Assembly (NCBI GenBank): GCA_002189035.1
Contig: CM007989.1
Coordinates: 496,001-560,000 of the forward strand
Reading direction: 5' to 3'
Length of the DNA: 64,000 bases
From: Utricularia gibba
Taxonomy: Eukaryota; Streptophyta; Magnoliopsida; Lamiales; Lentibulariaceae
This document shows positions 23,973-36,304 of the stretch, piece by piece (position 1 is the first letter of the stretch; each line of letters begins with the position of its first letter). The notes beneath the pieces are model-generated. The model was not told where the DNA came from. It did no database searches and worked only from the letters and a program-made list of their open reading frames with translations. A program made the translations under genes and the position numbers.

Positions 23973-25262
23973 CTCCACCAGTCTCTGAAGTCAGTTATGT
24001 GTTTGATTCCATCGAAACCTGAAAACAAATCCTTGCAGCTCATTGTTGGCTCCCCATGCAGCTGATCCAAGCTGCTTCTCTAGCTATCCCAGTTAGAGGC
24101 TCAATGGATCCTGTTGCAGTTATATATATATCTCGACTGTACTCTTCTAGTGGAAGCAAGTAAGCAATGCAAAGAGGGTCAAGGTCAAATGGGAAAATCA
24201 AGAAATTGAAAAGGGTGTTGCTTGAGTGGATTTTTGCCATGTTTGGATGCCTTCTGCAGCTTTTCCAAGGCTGTCCCTCTTTCTTTCATTCAGTAGTGCG
24301 TTCATCTCACCTGCAGCAAGGCTGAGGCTCCACCTTAACTGCACAGAATCCCAATGACATTTCACTTTCATTTCAACCATCCAAAAAGAAATTTCATTCT
24401 CTTCTGCTTGTTTTTTGTATGATATGGTGATGGGTATCTATCAAATCCTCAAAATATTCCATTTCTTCACACGCAGTGGCCCCGAGAATTGAAGACAACC
24501 AGATGAGAACAAAAACATGATAGAAAAAGGGGACAGACCCCACTGACGTTTCAATGGAAAGCAAGATGATGGGGGTCACATGTCGCGGATAAAGCGTCGC
24601 TTTGCTGATGCACAGCATGTTTGCGCATTCTTTGAGTGAACATGGATGACAATGGGGAGTTCCCCTGACTAAAGAATGTACCCTTCATCCCTTAACAGAG
24701 GATTTGAATGAGTCGCGAGCCAATTTCGATCCCTCGGTGCGAGGATCTGGGATTTCGAACAAACAAAAAGCAGTAGAAACCGAGAAGTTATTGAGAAGCT
24801 TAAGGTTAACTGATAAACTGTTAAGCACCGCTTCCTTTCGCTCTGCTTTTGGCGACAGAGGAAGAAGAAGACAGGTGGTCTTGATTCGAACTGATCTGGT
24901 TCAAGAAGAGAAAGGAGTTCTTCTTGTCAAATCGGGCCCAATTCATGTCAAGTATCCAATCGATTTTGGGCCAAACAAGACTTGCCCCATTTCATCCCCG
25001 GATGGCCACTCACAGCAGCTTCGATCTTGGCGTCACCCCACAGATTCTCCGACATTGGTTTAAGGCCAAGGATACTGTTCAAGAAAGGGCAAAAGGGCAT
25101 CGGGTTTATCAGAAATCTGAGCAAGTTTTTGGTAATCGCTGAAGTTTTGTCAGATCTTGACTTGGGAATTACAGGGCAGTTTCTTGATTGAAATGTGTTG
25201 GATTAGGGGTCTCCTTTGATTCGCTTCCAATTGCGGTTGTTGGAGTGGAGTGGTTGAGGGAA
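23973..25262. other. Intergenic region between the EPF-like and MAT1 genes
   Basis: 1.3 kb between divergent genes. A short TA repeat lies near 24121-24129. GGCCC motifs at about 24935 (TCGGGCCCAATT) and 24968 (TTTGGGCCAAAC) lie 290-330 bases upstream of MAT1. An ATG near 24945 opens a frame to 25142 that could act as an upstream ORF. I recognise no protein in the other open frames. Confidence 0.45.
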
Positions 25263-25817
25263 ATGGTGGCCTCCGGAACAAATTCGTTCGCCAAGGAAAT
25301 GGCAGTGAGGAAGCGAATTGGGAGCATATACAACAAAAGAGAGGAAGATTTCTCGTCGTTGAGGGAATACAATGACTATTTAGAGGAAGTAGAGGAAATG
25401 ATAGTTGATCTAGTGGAGGGCATCAATGTTACTGCAATCGAGTCCAGAATTTCTCAGTATCAGAAAGAAAATTCTGAGCAAATCATGAATGCTCAAGCTC
25501 GCAAGGCTGAGGAATATGCAGCTGCATTGGCTGCAAGCAAGGGAGGAGTTACACAAAAAGATTTTGAACTTGAGGCTCCATCAAGCAATGCTGCTGTCAC
25601 TCAAGGAGGGCATTACGCTCCGGCTATTGCACAGCAGCCACGCCCTATGGGGATGGGCCCTCAGCCGATGCCACTCAGCTCCGGCCTTGGAAATGAATAT
25701 GAGGATGAGGAAATGATGAAGCTTCGGTGTGAAAAAGCTGCTAGAGCTGGTGGATGGAGTATAGAGATAACTAGGAAAAGGGCACTTGAAGATGCTTTTT
25801 CTAGCATTTGGATCTAG
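25263..25817 (+). CDS. MAT1: CDK-activating kinase assembly factor MAT1, RING-less plant form
   Basis: MAT1 stabilises the CDK7-type kinase and cyclin H as the CAK module of TFIIH, in transcription and cell-cycle control. The protein (184 residues) starts MVASGTNSFAKEMAVRKRIG, followed by the hallmark YNKREEDFSSLREYNDYLEE that matches the MAT1 core right after the RING of animal and fungal proteins. A coiled-coil-like helix follows (QYQKENSEQIMNAQARKAEE), then a Pro/Met-rich linker. It ends AGGWSIEITRKRALEDAFSS, equivalent to the conserved MAT1 C-terminus that binds CDK/cyclin H. There is no RING finger at the N-terminus, and none is visible upstream. The open frame has no intron. An in-frame ATG at 25188 exists but adds residues without MAT1 similarity. 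Confidence 0.88.
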   Translation: MVASGTNSFAKEMAVRKRIGSIYNKREEDFSSLREYNDYLEEVEEMIVDLVEGINVTAIESRISQYQKENSEQIMNAQARKAEEYAAALAASKGGVTQKDFELEAPSSNAAVTQGGHYAPAIAQQPRPMGMGPQPMPLSSGLGNEYEDEEMMKLRCEKAARAGGWSIEITRKRALEDAFSSIWI

Positions 25818-26389
25818 TATGTGGGAACCAACCTTACAGCCTCATCGTTGCAAAAATGTAGAAACAGAGAGTTTTGTGGTCTTTAAACAAGGTGCTACTG
25901 TAGGATGCTTTTTTTTTTTGCTACAAGGTTCTTCTTGTAAAAGCCTGGTCCTTGCTACTTGGTTCATGGGGTGCGCAAGTCGAGCTTGTGTAATAGGATG
26001 AAAAAGGATGTGCGGAAAGCTGGTTCTCTACAGCTAAACAACTCGCAAATACTGTGGGCTGGTTGATTCATTGATACACAAAAGAGACACTTGCATTTTC
26101 TTTTGAAATCTTGTGTTTTGATGCCATTTGGATTTGATATGGAGATTCATGTTTGAAGGCATCTCTGTTTGTCATTTGCAAGCAATGGAATAGCTGAAAC
26201 TTGCCTGCACATTTTCTCAACTAAGTTTAGAAATGCATTAGCCAAACACAGCCTGTATATAGTACAGTACAACATCACTCTGGAGAAAACACTATAATAG
26301 GTGCATCAACAACATAAGAAATGAAGAAATATATGGAGAGGAAAAAAATCCACAGGGTGAAGAGTATCCTCTGCTTTCTGATCGCTACC
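25818..26389. other. Convergent 3' spacer
   Basis: Shared 3' region of MAT1 (+) and the VAL-type gene (-), transcribed towards each other. It contains both 3' UTRs. I see no further gene. Confidence 0.4.
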
Positions 26390-29300
26390 TTACTCCAACA
26401 GCACCTCTTTCTTCTCCGTTGGTTCTAATGGCGGTGTAGCAGAAACAGCAGCCTCCTCTTCAGCAGCATCATCTTCACGGCGAGGAGGAACAATGTTCAA
26501 GTCTAGCTGACATTTGCTCGCTTCCTCCACATCGCTTGGGCCTCCACTCAGGACATGATGAGCATTTGCCTGCGGACTAACCTCTGGTTCACGATCCGGA
26601 GGTTGTTGCTGCTGTTGTTTCTTCCGCGACTGCATCGTTTTGAACCGGCGTCTCACTGTATTGCAAACGGTGCATTTGCAGGATGGTTCATGCTTGCCTT
26701 TCCCGCTTGGAGGCTGAATGCAAACGATGCAGCTGCATCCGGGTCGATGGCGAGGATGTCTTGTGGTGGCTCCTGATGAGGTATCCACTGCTTCTCCTAG
26801 CACAGCAGCATTCGCCAGTGCATCTAAGCCTGAAGGCTCTTCTTCTCTTCGCTCTCTTTTATCTGAAAACTTTTGCTTCTTGGGTTCTGAATACAAAAGA
26901 AACAGCGTGATCAGATAAAGCACATCTGGCTTTGGAAGTAATATTCACCAAACTTAACCAGGCTCATACCATTGTAGGAACCGACGGTAGGTTCAGCTTT
27001 TCTTGGGCTAATTTCCTCCGGGCTGAACATGAGCTCCTGAGGAAAATCATCACTCATCAGTAAAAAAAAGTTGCGCTTCTCCGGAAGAACACACACATGA
27101 CAGAATCTTCACTAGTGAATTACAACCTTTTTTTATCCCATATGTTTTCAGAACACGTCCACTTCGCAGAAAGAAGAGCATGAACGGGCAGTCTTCTCCA
27201 TCTCAAGCAACTGTCACACTGAGCCCATTGTTCAGGATCCCTGCGAGATTAAACAGTGGTGCAGAAAGTCAGCATTAAAAATCACAAAAAATCTTCATGT
27301 TCTCCACAAGAGGAGATTCTATGCAAGAATGGTGCAGAAAAAAAAGGTCCATGCAATGGTTGATTCTTACCCACGAGGGCCAGTACTGAAGATGGTTTTC
27401 TTTCCAAGAATAGGAGGCTCCTGTACAAGAATGTACAAAACAGTGAGCTGGAAGAACATCAGAATGTACTATACTACTTAATGATCCCAAGGGTAAACAC
27501 TTTGTGTCTGTGCAACTGCAGTGGCTTAAACAACCAGAGAAGAAAAAGGGTTAATGGAAAGATTACCTCGTACTCTTGAAATTCATGGTTCTCAACCATG
27601 GTAATGGAAGGAATAGATGTTGGAGACGGGCGAAGCAGTCCTTGTGCTTCTTCCCAAGTAATTCTTAGTTCCATAGCAACATCACTGGGCAACAAAGGCC
27701 TCTTCTTCTTGACTTTTTTAGACTTTGCTTTCTCACACGCCATCATATGGTGCTGAAGGGAATCCGCAGATGCTTTATCCCCATTCTTCATTTACAAAAG
27801 TTCAAAAATATACAATGAGAATGGGCTAAAAGAACTAAATTGGAATTAAAGTATAATTTTTAAATCACAAGTCACAACTTACAGAAAGTGGAATTTCAGA
27901 ATCCCAAGAATCGATGTTTCACCAAGAGCACCGGCATTTTGAAGGGAGTTCATCGCGAAATCCTGTGTTTGCAAAGACAATGAATCAGATGACACAAACG
28001 AGAATAACAGTGAAATGCGTTACAAAAAAAAAGGAAAAATGACAAGGCATGCTCTTGAGAGGTTTGACCTTCACTTCAGAATTGTGTGTAGCCTTGCGAC
28101 AACCAATGACCAGTTGACCACCAGGTTCAATGCGACTAAATGTCACTATAAAAGGAAATAAGATGAATAACAAAGGTCGGATTAGTATCCTCCAAATTGG
28201 AAACAAACAATGATTACAGAGCAGCATGCAAGGTTCAACTTGCTCTCACTAAACATGGAAAACCAGTACACGTATGCATATAGAACAGCAGCTCAGAAAA
28301 AGATACAGCTAAAAGAAAATAAGCTTTCCTAGTAATTGAAAATCCCAATCCAATAATGACAAATTAGAGAGACAATACCTGTGTCACCAGCTTGTACTTG
28401 CATATTCTGCATGCAAGGTGTTACACCTTCCAACACATACATCCGACTGTTATTATTAGGCCAAAACCTGAACTGGAATGTCCACTCATTTCCTTTTATA
28501 TCTTGAACTTTTATTGCTGTGCCTTCTGATTGATTTATTGGAGGAAAATATGCCTGCATAAGATACAGCCACAGAAAAGCACAAGCTGGTTACATACTTC
28601 GATAGCCAACTCTTTCTGATATAACTTGAGAAAGTAGAATTGAGAGCTTACTTCCGCACATGCTTTAGGAAGTACCAAACGACCAATTCTACCAGCATCA
28701 CTAGCACTAAGCACCTTTTCAAACAATGGCACTATAGTAGATTTTAAGCTGGAGATTAACAATCAAGGAATTCTAATAATCCAAACGGAAGCCAAAAGTA
28801 TTCTAGTTAAAACACCAAAGGAAAAAAAAAAAAAGAAACAGATGCTTATTATGGATACTCTCCAGATAATTGCTGAAGTTCTTGGTCTGTGATCCTTGGC
28901 CAGTATCGGGGGAGCAAATGGTTACGATACTGACCTTCAGCTGGTGGCCTTGGTGCACGCTTTTGAGATCTGACCAACTTACTTGTCTCTACACCTGGCT
29001 TCTGGCTCGGTTTAAGGGGTTTTGAAGGTTTATGAGGTGCTTTTTGCCCCCATTGGAAAGAGCCCTTTTCTAGATTACTTCCTTCAATTATTCCACTAAA
29101 CAAGTGTGTAACAGGGCTAGGGCATCCAAAAGGGGCCATAAGTGGAAAATTTTGAGATGGTTGTGCAGTAGAGTCAAACGATTCCCCAACCCCTTCTTTC
29201 TTTGTACTATTGTCTGGTTCTAATAAACCGGCTGATGAACCTTGCACAATACTTGGAATAACACTGTTGTTTTCCTTGTTATTGAGTATGGAATCTTCTT

Positions 29301-30549
29301 TCTGAATTTCATCAAGACCAGAATTCATATCGAAGGAACCTATAGCCCTAGTTAACTGCAATAATCTCTCTGCAAATTTTTCATCATCAGCCCCACCACC
29401 TACAGCCGTGCAATCTCCGACTCCATTAGAGGGAATGGAACAGTTAAAAATTTGACCAGGCATCTGCAATGGTTATTCAAGTGCCGATAGTGACAGAAGG
29501 AATGAGACATGAACAGAATAAAGGCCTAAGGGCATGGATAGATTTAATCAAGGAAATGGTTAGATTGTAAATAGCATAACTAATATTGAAATGAAAAGTA
29601 CGTGCTACAGGATTCCAAGATTAATAACCTGATTTGATTGCAATGTTTGAATCTGTGAACTCTTTGCACAGTTTATACAACGAACACCTCCAAAATCCAT
29701 GTATTCATGCATATACTTTGACACAATGCATCCGCAATGTATCATCTGTCTTTAAGAAACTACAACAATTAGAAATCTAGAATAAATCATCAACTAGAAC
29801 AATCGATACTAATTTGCCATTACCTTTCCACATATTCGACATTTTCTCCAACCAGATTCCTCCAGGTGAAACGTCTCACAAAACAATGAATTCTCGTAGA
29901 GGGACCTGAAAAACGAGGCAGACCCATGTCAAACCACAACCAAAAATAAAAACAGATCAGAAAGCTCAAAAGTTAACTAAATAGAAACTTGAATCCCTAA
30001 ACGCAGACCATGAGGTCCAAGACATTGTAACGCTAAAGAAGCAACCCAGTCAATGAAAACAGTGAGTCTCAAACCAAAAATAAGAACCACAGAAAGAAAT
30101 AGTCCCTCAGTTCAGATAATGAAGGTTTATTGTACTCAAAGATCCCCTGTTTCAAGGATTGCTCTCCAGTCTATTTCACATGCATAAGAATCAAAGTTGA
30201 ATTAATCATGATTTCTATAAAGGCAACTAATAGAATTCATGGATAGAATTATGAGAGTCTGATCATTCAAAAAAATACAGAATTAGCACGATTACGAGGA
30301 GTAAAATCTCAACAATAGTAACGTGAATCATCAAATGCGTGATAAACAATGAATAGTCGGGCAAAAAGGGAGAAACAGACGTACACGAAGCAAATGGAGA
30401 AGCAAACTTAAAGTACACGAGTTAAAGTGGAGATACCCGCAGCTGAAACAAAGTCTAGCAAGCCCACCAGATTTCAAGCTCCACCCTTTCTTCCACTCAG
30501 ACGACGTTGTGACACGACAAACAACATTCATACAGCTATTTGAGCCCAT
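26390..30549 (-). CDS. VAL-type B3 domain transcriptional repressor (HSI2/VAL family)
   Basis: VAL proteins bind RY elements and recruit histone-modifying repressors to switch off embryo-maturation genes after germination. Many exons on the minus strand, start [20 protein letters not shown] at 30549. The next exons carry the Cys/His-rich PHD-like region: [14 protein letters not shown] about 29830-29905, then [20 protein letters not shown] about 29640-29755. The B3 domain spans about 28150-28740: [30 protein letters not shown], then [13 protein letters not shown] and [18 protein letters not shown] zinc finger lies at about 27160-27245 ([14 protein letters not shown], then KWTC). The last exon has a Cys-rich run ([26 protein letters not shown]) and an EAR motif (QLDLNIVPP). 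All four VAL hallmarks are present. I cannot separate VAL1 from VAL2. Confidence 0.92.
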
Positions 30550-33355
30550 TTCTCGCAAAATTACACCTCGCACTCACAAGCCCTACCAAATTCGAAACAG
30601 TGAGCAAACATAAAAAATCACAGCCCTAGGAAATCAAGTTGACTCAGTATCAATTTTTTCTTTCTTTGGAAAGAGTGTCAGATCAATAAACGCAGCAAAA
30701 CCCACAAGCGTTCTCCATAAAAAAAAAGAAGAAATCGAAAAACACAACGTCTTCAACCTTTATCCAATGCAACGGTCACATGCGGGCATCATCATTCATC
30801 AATCCACGAAAAAACCCAAGTCCCCAATCGAAGAAAGGAGAGCGTAGAATTACCCAACTCGACGTCAAACTAAAAGCTACAGAATTATTCAAATTAAAAA
30901 GCTGCCCGCATCGATTCGTGGCTCCTGCCGGCGGGAGAGTACTCCTGCCTACCAAACCCACAAGTTAAAACCGATTCAGGAGAAGAAAGGTGAAGGTTGC
31001 GGACATATTTTTGCGTGCAGATACCCCATGAACGTGTACCCCATAAGTGAGTGAGGGGGAGAGAAAGAGAGAGAAACAGAAAGACAAAACAGTTCAAAGA
31101 GAGAAAAAAAAAAGTGCAGATGCATGCAAATCAAAGAGAGAGGAGGTAAGGTAAGAAGGGACACAAAATATGCATGCAGGACACTCGAATGCTTTGTGTG
31201 TGCACTGCTTTCTACTCAACCACATTTGACCCAAAAACGAAAACCTCCACCTCCGATATACCTCCGTCTCCGAAAGCTCCAAAAGGATAAATCTTTTGTT
31301 GGGTTTTGAGCGATTACGCATATTTGTTTGTAAAATAATGTAAATCGGATTCCATAATTGGAGAAAAGAATGTCGCTCACCTCATCTACCTCCACTCCAT
31401 TGTTAGGCAAGGACAGTGATGACGCCCGCCCACTTCTCCAACTCTTCCTACTCACACCAAAAACACAAGATAAAAAGAAAAGGAGTTTATTACCATTTCT
31501 GTAGCCCTATTACACCCAATAAAATCCTCCAATTATCTGAAATTCAATTCGCCTACCTCAACCCTAGTTCCTCCTCCGCCCTCCATATTCCAAACACAAT
31601 GACAGAGACCCGGAAACACCTCTTTTTGAATTCGACTCGGTGCCCATTCTCCCGCCCAGTCAAACCCCACTCAACTGGTCTCAAATGGAGGATGACGACG
31701 ACGACGACCTCCGTTTCGAAAGCATACAGCAGACTCACAGGCTATTACAATGCAGTGAGAGTATCATACGGGCTTCGCCGGACACAACAACCAGCCACGC
31801 CGAGGAAGATTCCTCTCTACTGGCACCTTCAACGTTGACCCTAAATAAAGTAAAAACTTAAAAAGAAGATTACGCAGAGCGAGAAAAATAATTGGGACGT
31901 GGAGCAGCTATTTGTCGTGTCTTGGTAACCAATCTCAGGCACATAATTAAATCAATTTGGTCCCCACCTGCGAGGGTTTAGCAGTTCTAAAGTCGTGTTT
32001 GATTTTGTTATCTAAAAACATTTCTGAAAAATCATTTTCAATAAAAAAAATTGGCTATACATCACTTTTTTAAGGCAATAAATCAAACATCATTTTGATA
32101 TATAATATTGAAAATAATGTGATATTTTAAATTTTTATTTGAATTTTTTATTTTAATGGTATTTAAAAATCATATTTTTCTCTGAAATAAAAGAATTTAA
32201 AATTTAAAATAATGTTAAAGTTATTGAATTCTTCATTTTCATCATAAAATTACCTTTTTACACACATATTCATACATCAATTTGAAGATAGAATGAATCG
32301 CGTTTTATAATGAATCAATCAAAAAACTTGATATAAATTCAGCATATTCATCATCTTAATTCAGATAAAGATAATTATGGATCAAATATACATCAATCTC
32401 ATCCATTTCTTTCACATACAATCAAACATAATGATACAAAAATTCCAATTAAATCATATTTCATATCACCCTCAAATTTCAATTAAAATAAATCTCATCA
32501 TTTATAATAATAAATCCAAATTTCTGTTGTTTTGAATTATAAATAATTCGTATTGGATAATAAAATTATTTGTAAAATATGTTTTTAGAAATAACAGAAT
32601 CTAAGTATTGACAAGATAATTTTGAAAAAAAAAATTGAAATTTTAATATAATTAACATCAATTTTAACACACACAACAAGAAAAAAAATTATAAAATGAG
32701 ACTAACCTAACCTAAACTCCTACATTTGCCTGTTTTTATATAATATTGAATTTTTAAAAATGATTAGACTGTAAATTTAATGGCTGAATGGTTTTCATAT
32801 TTCCACATCATTAAGGTAAATTGCGTGCCCTTAAGAAGTTGCATCGCTACCTCAAACGCACAGAAGTCAAGAGGGGTTGTTAAAAGGTACCTTGGCCAAT
32901 GCTCCAACGTGGCAGAGATTTATTCCCCGTGATCCAAACCTACACCAAGAGCACAAAAGAGAGAAAAAAAGAATGCACATAAAGGCAACTACATGACATC
33001 CAAGGGCAAAGAACACATTGGTGGTTATGCGTGACAGGAGTGGGAGAAATGATTCCCACGTGAAGCAAGACCTCAGAGTGTTGCAATCATTCAGTGTGTG
33101 GTGATGTAAAGGGAAACACTCCGGGGACCCGCAGGGCATGCATGCGGTTCCCAAGTGATCATCAATGCTCCATCAGTAACATAAAGCAAGCGTAAGACAC
33201 TAGGGAAAGTATTGGAAGTAAAGCAACTACATACCTCAGAAGTTATAGAGGCTAAACTGGGGAGTGTCCGGTATCTGGAGAAGTGTTCCGATAACGTCAT
33301 TCCATTTTCATAGCTAGGAATTATAGGTGGGAGGATAGGTCGAGTACCGTGTCGT
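30550..33355. other. VAL promoter region, MITE-like element and unassigned sequence
   Basis: The VAL gene's 5' UTR and promoter occupy roughly 30550-31900, with C/T-rich stretches and an in-frame-looking GACGACGACGACGACC repeat at about 31690. An inverted-repeat element is listed separately. The 32860-33310 stretch has splice-like signals and a short open frame on the minus strand. It could be additional 3' exon or UTR of the neighbouring uncharacterised gene. I cannot support more. Confidence 0.4.
32001..32602. mobile_element. MITE-like element with terminal inverted repeats
   Basis: The left end begins GATTTTGTTATCTAAAAACA. The right end, read on the minus strand from 32602, begins GATTCTGTTATTTCTAAAAA and continues CATATTTTACAAATAATTTT, against the left-end CATTTCTGAAAAATCATTTT. 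The paired ends are thus about 40-45 bases with a 2-base gap. The interior is about 500 bases, AT-rich and without coding capacity, as expected for a non-autonomous DNA element (hAT- or Mutator-like MITE). I could not fix a target-site duplication by eye, so the ends are approximate. Confidence 0.5.
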
Positions 33356-36304
33356 TCACTGGTCTTTTTTTCTCTTTTGGGTTGTGTTGGGAGGCATCAC
33401 TGCATTCCAAAGAGGAATTGGTTAAGTTTAAACACCAACTGTAGAAGAAAGATACCAGGGGAAGTGAAATAACAACCTGCAGTGTAAGAGCAAGATTCTT
33501 CGCTGCGGAGAGAATGATGAAAAGGAAATCAAAATAATTCAAAAAAGGAGGAGAAAGTGACGTTGTTACAGACCTCGGCAGGCTCACGTCATCTTCCTGC
33601 ACATTGTTGCCCGGTTCAAAAGAGAAATTTCTGGTGGATATAAGAATGGGATATCAGTAGATTCAGCCAGTGTAATGGGAGAAGTTGTGCAAGTTCATTC
33701 AACCTGACGTCTGGAAATTCGTCCATGTGTTCTTCAAGAAGAAAAGGCACCGCTGATCGAATTAAAAAACGGATAGACTAAGCACAAAGAAAGCTAAAAG
33801 AAAAATAACTGTAGGATAAGGATAAGCGTGCTTTCTTCTTGATATTCTGAATAGTTCAAGAAAATCAAGTAGAACGTAAATTAACAAAGATATAATGTAT
33901 CACCTGGATCAAGCTTTCGAGTCCTTCTAATGTGAGCACTAGAATACACAGGGAACACATGAAGTCATGGAGATCTCAGTTGATGATAAGAAGAAATCAT
34001 GTTAAATAGGTAACCTTCCAGTGTACTCATTGAAAATAAAATCCATCTTCGAGAAGTCCTTGGCATAAAATTTATGATCTATATCTTTATAATCCAAAAA
34101 GTTCCCGAAGGATGATTCATGCTGGACGTTAAAAATGTCATCTGGAGAGTGGGGGTCTACCATACAGAAAAAAAACAGCAGTTATTAGGTACGATTCAAT
34201 AAAGTTGAAAAACCAAGGGATGGGAAAGAACTAAACGGAAGACATGAACGGCTAAACATGTTGCAGTATACTAACTTTGAAAGAAACAAACCGTTCCATA
34301 TGTCTCTGCTACTTTTGCAAATATCATGGAAATCTTCATAATCAGCAAAGATATCATCTGTTTTCTCATCAATCCGGTTGAATGAACTCCAATTTTGGGC
34401 CTTAATGTGCTTTCGCTTTGCATGATCTATGACATTAATTGTGCTCCTAGTGCGGAAAGGCTCCTTTCTTGAGCTTGAGCATGCTGAAAAATCAAACTCC
34501 TGAATCACAGGATCATAGAAGTGTCTTCCATGATTATGGTATCAGCGAATGTATCAACATATGGACCGATTAATACAGATTATGTGGGCTAACCAATCCT
34601 TCAAAGTTATCGTAGCCATACTTCTGCTGTCTCTCTACTTTTTCAGGTGGATTCGGATACCTTGAAATGGATGTGCAGGAATATACGGGATATGCACCAA
34701 TGCATAATATAAAAAATTTGTGCTACATGACTCACCTTCCAGGTGTTTTTGGAGAATGAACAGGACTCACCATCTCTGATCTACCCAAACCTGAAATGGA
34801 TGACCAATCGGTCAGAAGACTGTTCTCTGATTCTTAAAAGCTTCATATAGAAACCTTGACTGCGAAGAAGCAAAGCTTTTAAAAAGCCTTGTAATTGCAC
34901 CGGGAGCCATTTAAGATAAATGCTCGGATGATAAAACATAAAATCAGAAAAGACCTTCAAGTGAAAATGAAAGATGAGTTTCCTGCGTATGCACTGAACT
35001 CTCTCTTGGAAAAATGTGTGTTTCATTACTGACCAAGTCAAACAATGATATCTCTGCAGAACGTGAGCAGATATTCTTGGTAAGAATACCATTACATTTC
35101 AATTTTCAAGAACCAAAATCAAATTAATACTCCCCGTGATGGGTGGACAATTTTAAAGTATCAGGTTTTTCTTGTTCATTCCCAGGAAAACTTTCATGAT
35201 GACTTGGCAAATGAACAGACACCCTGAAAAATTGAAGTAAGTAAATTCCACAAAAATGGACAAGCCTCATTGAATAGCATTACAATCTGTACTCAAGGTT
35301 ATGCCAAAATTCTGAAATTTTGTAAGTTCCTTCGCTTAAGTAGTTCCGTTTCTATACAATTAAAAATCAAATCACTGGTTCCCAAAATTCTGTATGCTTA
35401 CTGTTTTGAGTTCTCAGCCGCTATGACATCAGAAAATGAAGTTCCTGAAATGAAACAGATAGAGAGAGAACAAAGGAAATATCTGACTCCAATGGTACTT
35501 TAGATCAAGGTAATCATCGTATCAGAGAAAAAATGCTGATTGTAAGGCATGCCTTCTTCATTCATTTCAGACTCTACACTAAGACTGCGCTCAATAATAG
35601 CATCATTGCATGACTGTGCTGCGTAATGATGATTTGAAGGGTGCTCTTCGTCCTCCAAGCAAACTACACCTAGTGAAAGATAAATGATCCATATGAAATA
35701 TATAACGAAGTCTGGAAGAAAGGACGATGATCACTGAGCAAAAAGGCACTTAATTTGAAAGTAGAGATTTTAATTGCAATTTCCATATGCATAGTAAGTA
35801 TTTAAGAATGAAAGAACAGACTACCACATGGAATAACTGCCGTTTGTCCTTGAGCTAAACTTGTTACATTTTCCAAACTAAGAATATCCAAAGAGCTGTT
35901 ACTTTCCCAACCGCGGGAGTTCTCTAGGCGGTCATTGTTCTGTTGTAAGAGCCGCTTCCTTTGCTCAAAATATTGCTTTTGTCTGTAGCCATTTAGACAT
36001 TTTAAAGTTTCACTGTACCTCAGATCCAAGTAATAGGCGTGAACTACTAAAGGATAGAGTTGAACGTGCATAACCTTTGGTGGGTTGACTTTCTTGACTT
36101 CCGTTTTCCCATCCGAGTACAAGATAAAATTCCATGAACCCATAGAAAAAATATTTGTTGTCAGAACAAAAAAGAATGCGGAATGAAATAACGGACCCGG
36201 AGAGAAGAAATCTCCCAAATCAAACTAATTAAGAAGAGAAAAAATTAATGAATCAGACTTACAGCGGTAACTTTCCGCCTAGATCCACCCACCCATTGCA
36301 GCAT
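33356..36304 (-). CDS. Uncharacterised conserved plant protein with QKQYFEQRKR motif
   Basis: I do not recognise a named function. The gene has about a dozen small exons. It starts MLQWVGGSRRKVTA (36304-36263), then a 23-nt exon (36097-36075) coding SRKSTHQ, then 35982-35825 with QKQYFEQRKRLLQQNNDRLE and SSLDILSLENVTSLAQGQ. Later exons read VCLEDEEHPSNHHYAAQSCN (about 35660-35530), VSVHLPSHHESFPGNEQEK, SEMVSPVHSPKTPGR and YPNPPEKVERQQKYGYDNFE. The largest (34503 to about 34292) includes FDFSACSSSRKEPFRTRS and DDIFADYEDFHDICKSS. Then come PHSPDDIFNVQHESSFGNFL, FLLEEHMDEFPDVR and EPGNNVQEDDVSLPR. The 3' end is uncertain: a stop at 33356-33358 is used here after SEESCSYTA, but an A7 run just before it makes the frame doubtful. 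The protein is hydrophilic, with no membrane segment or known domain, and suggests a nuclear regulatory or scaffold protein. Confidence 0.65.

Noticed and set aside
24704-25063. A 119-codon open frame upstream of MAT1
   Set aside because: It lacks an ATG start and shows no domain that I recognise; more likely promoter and 5' UTR.
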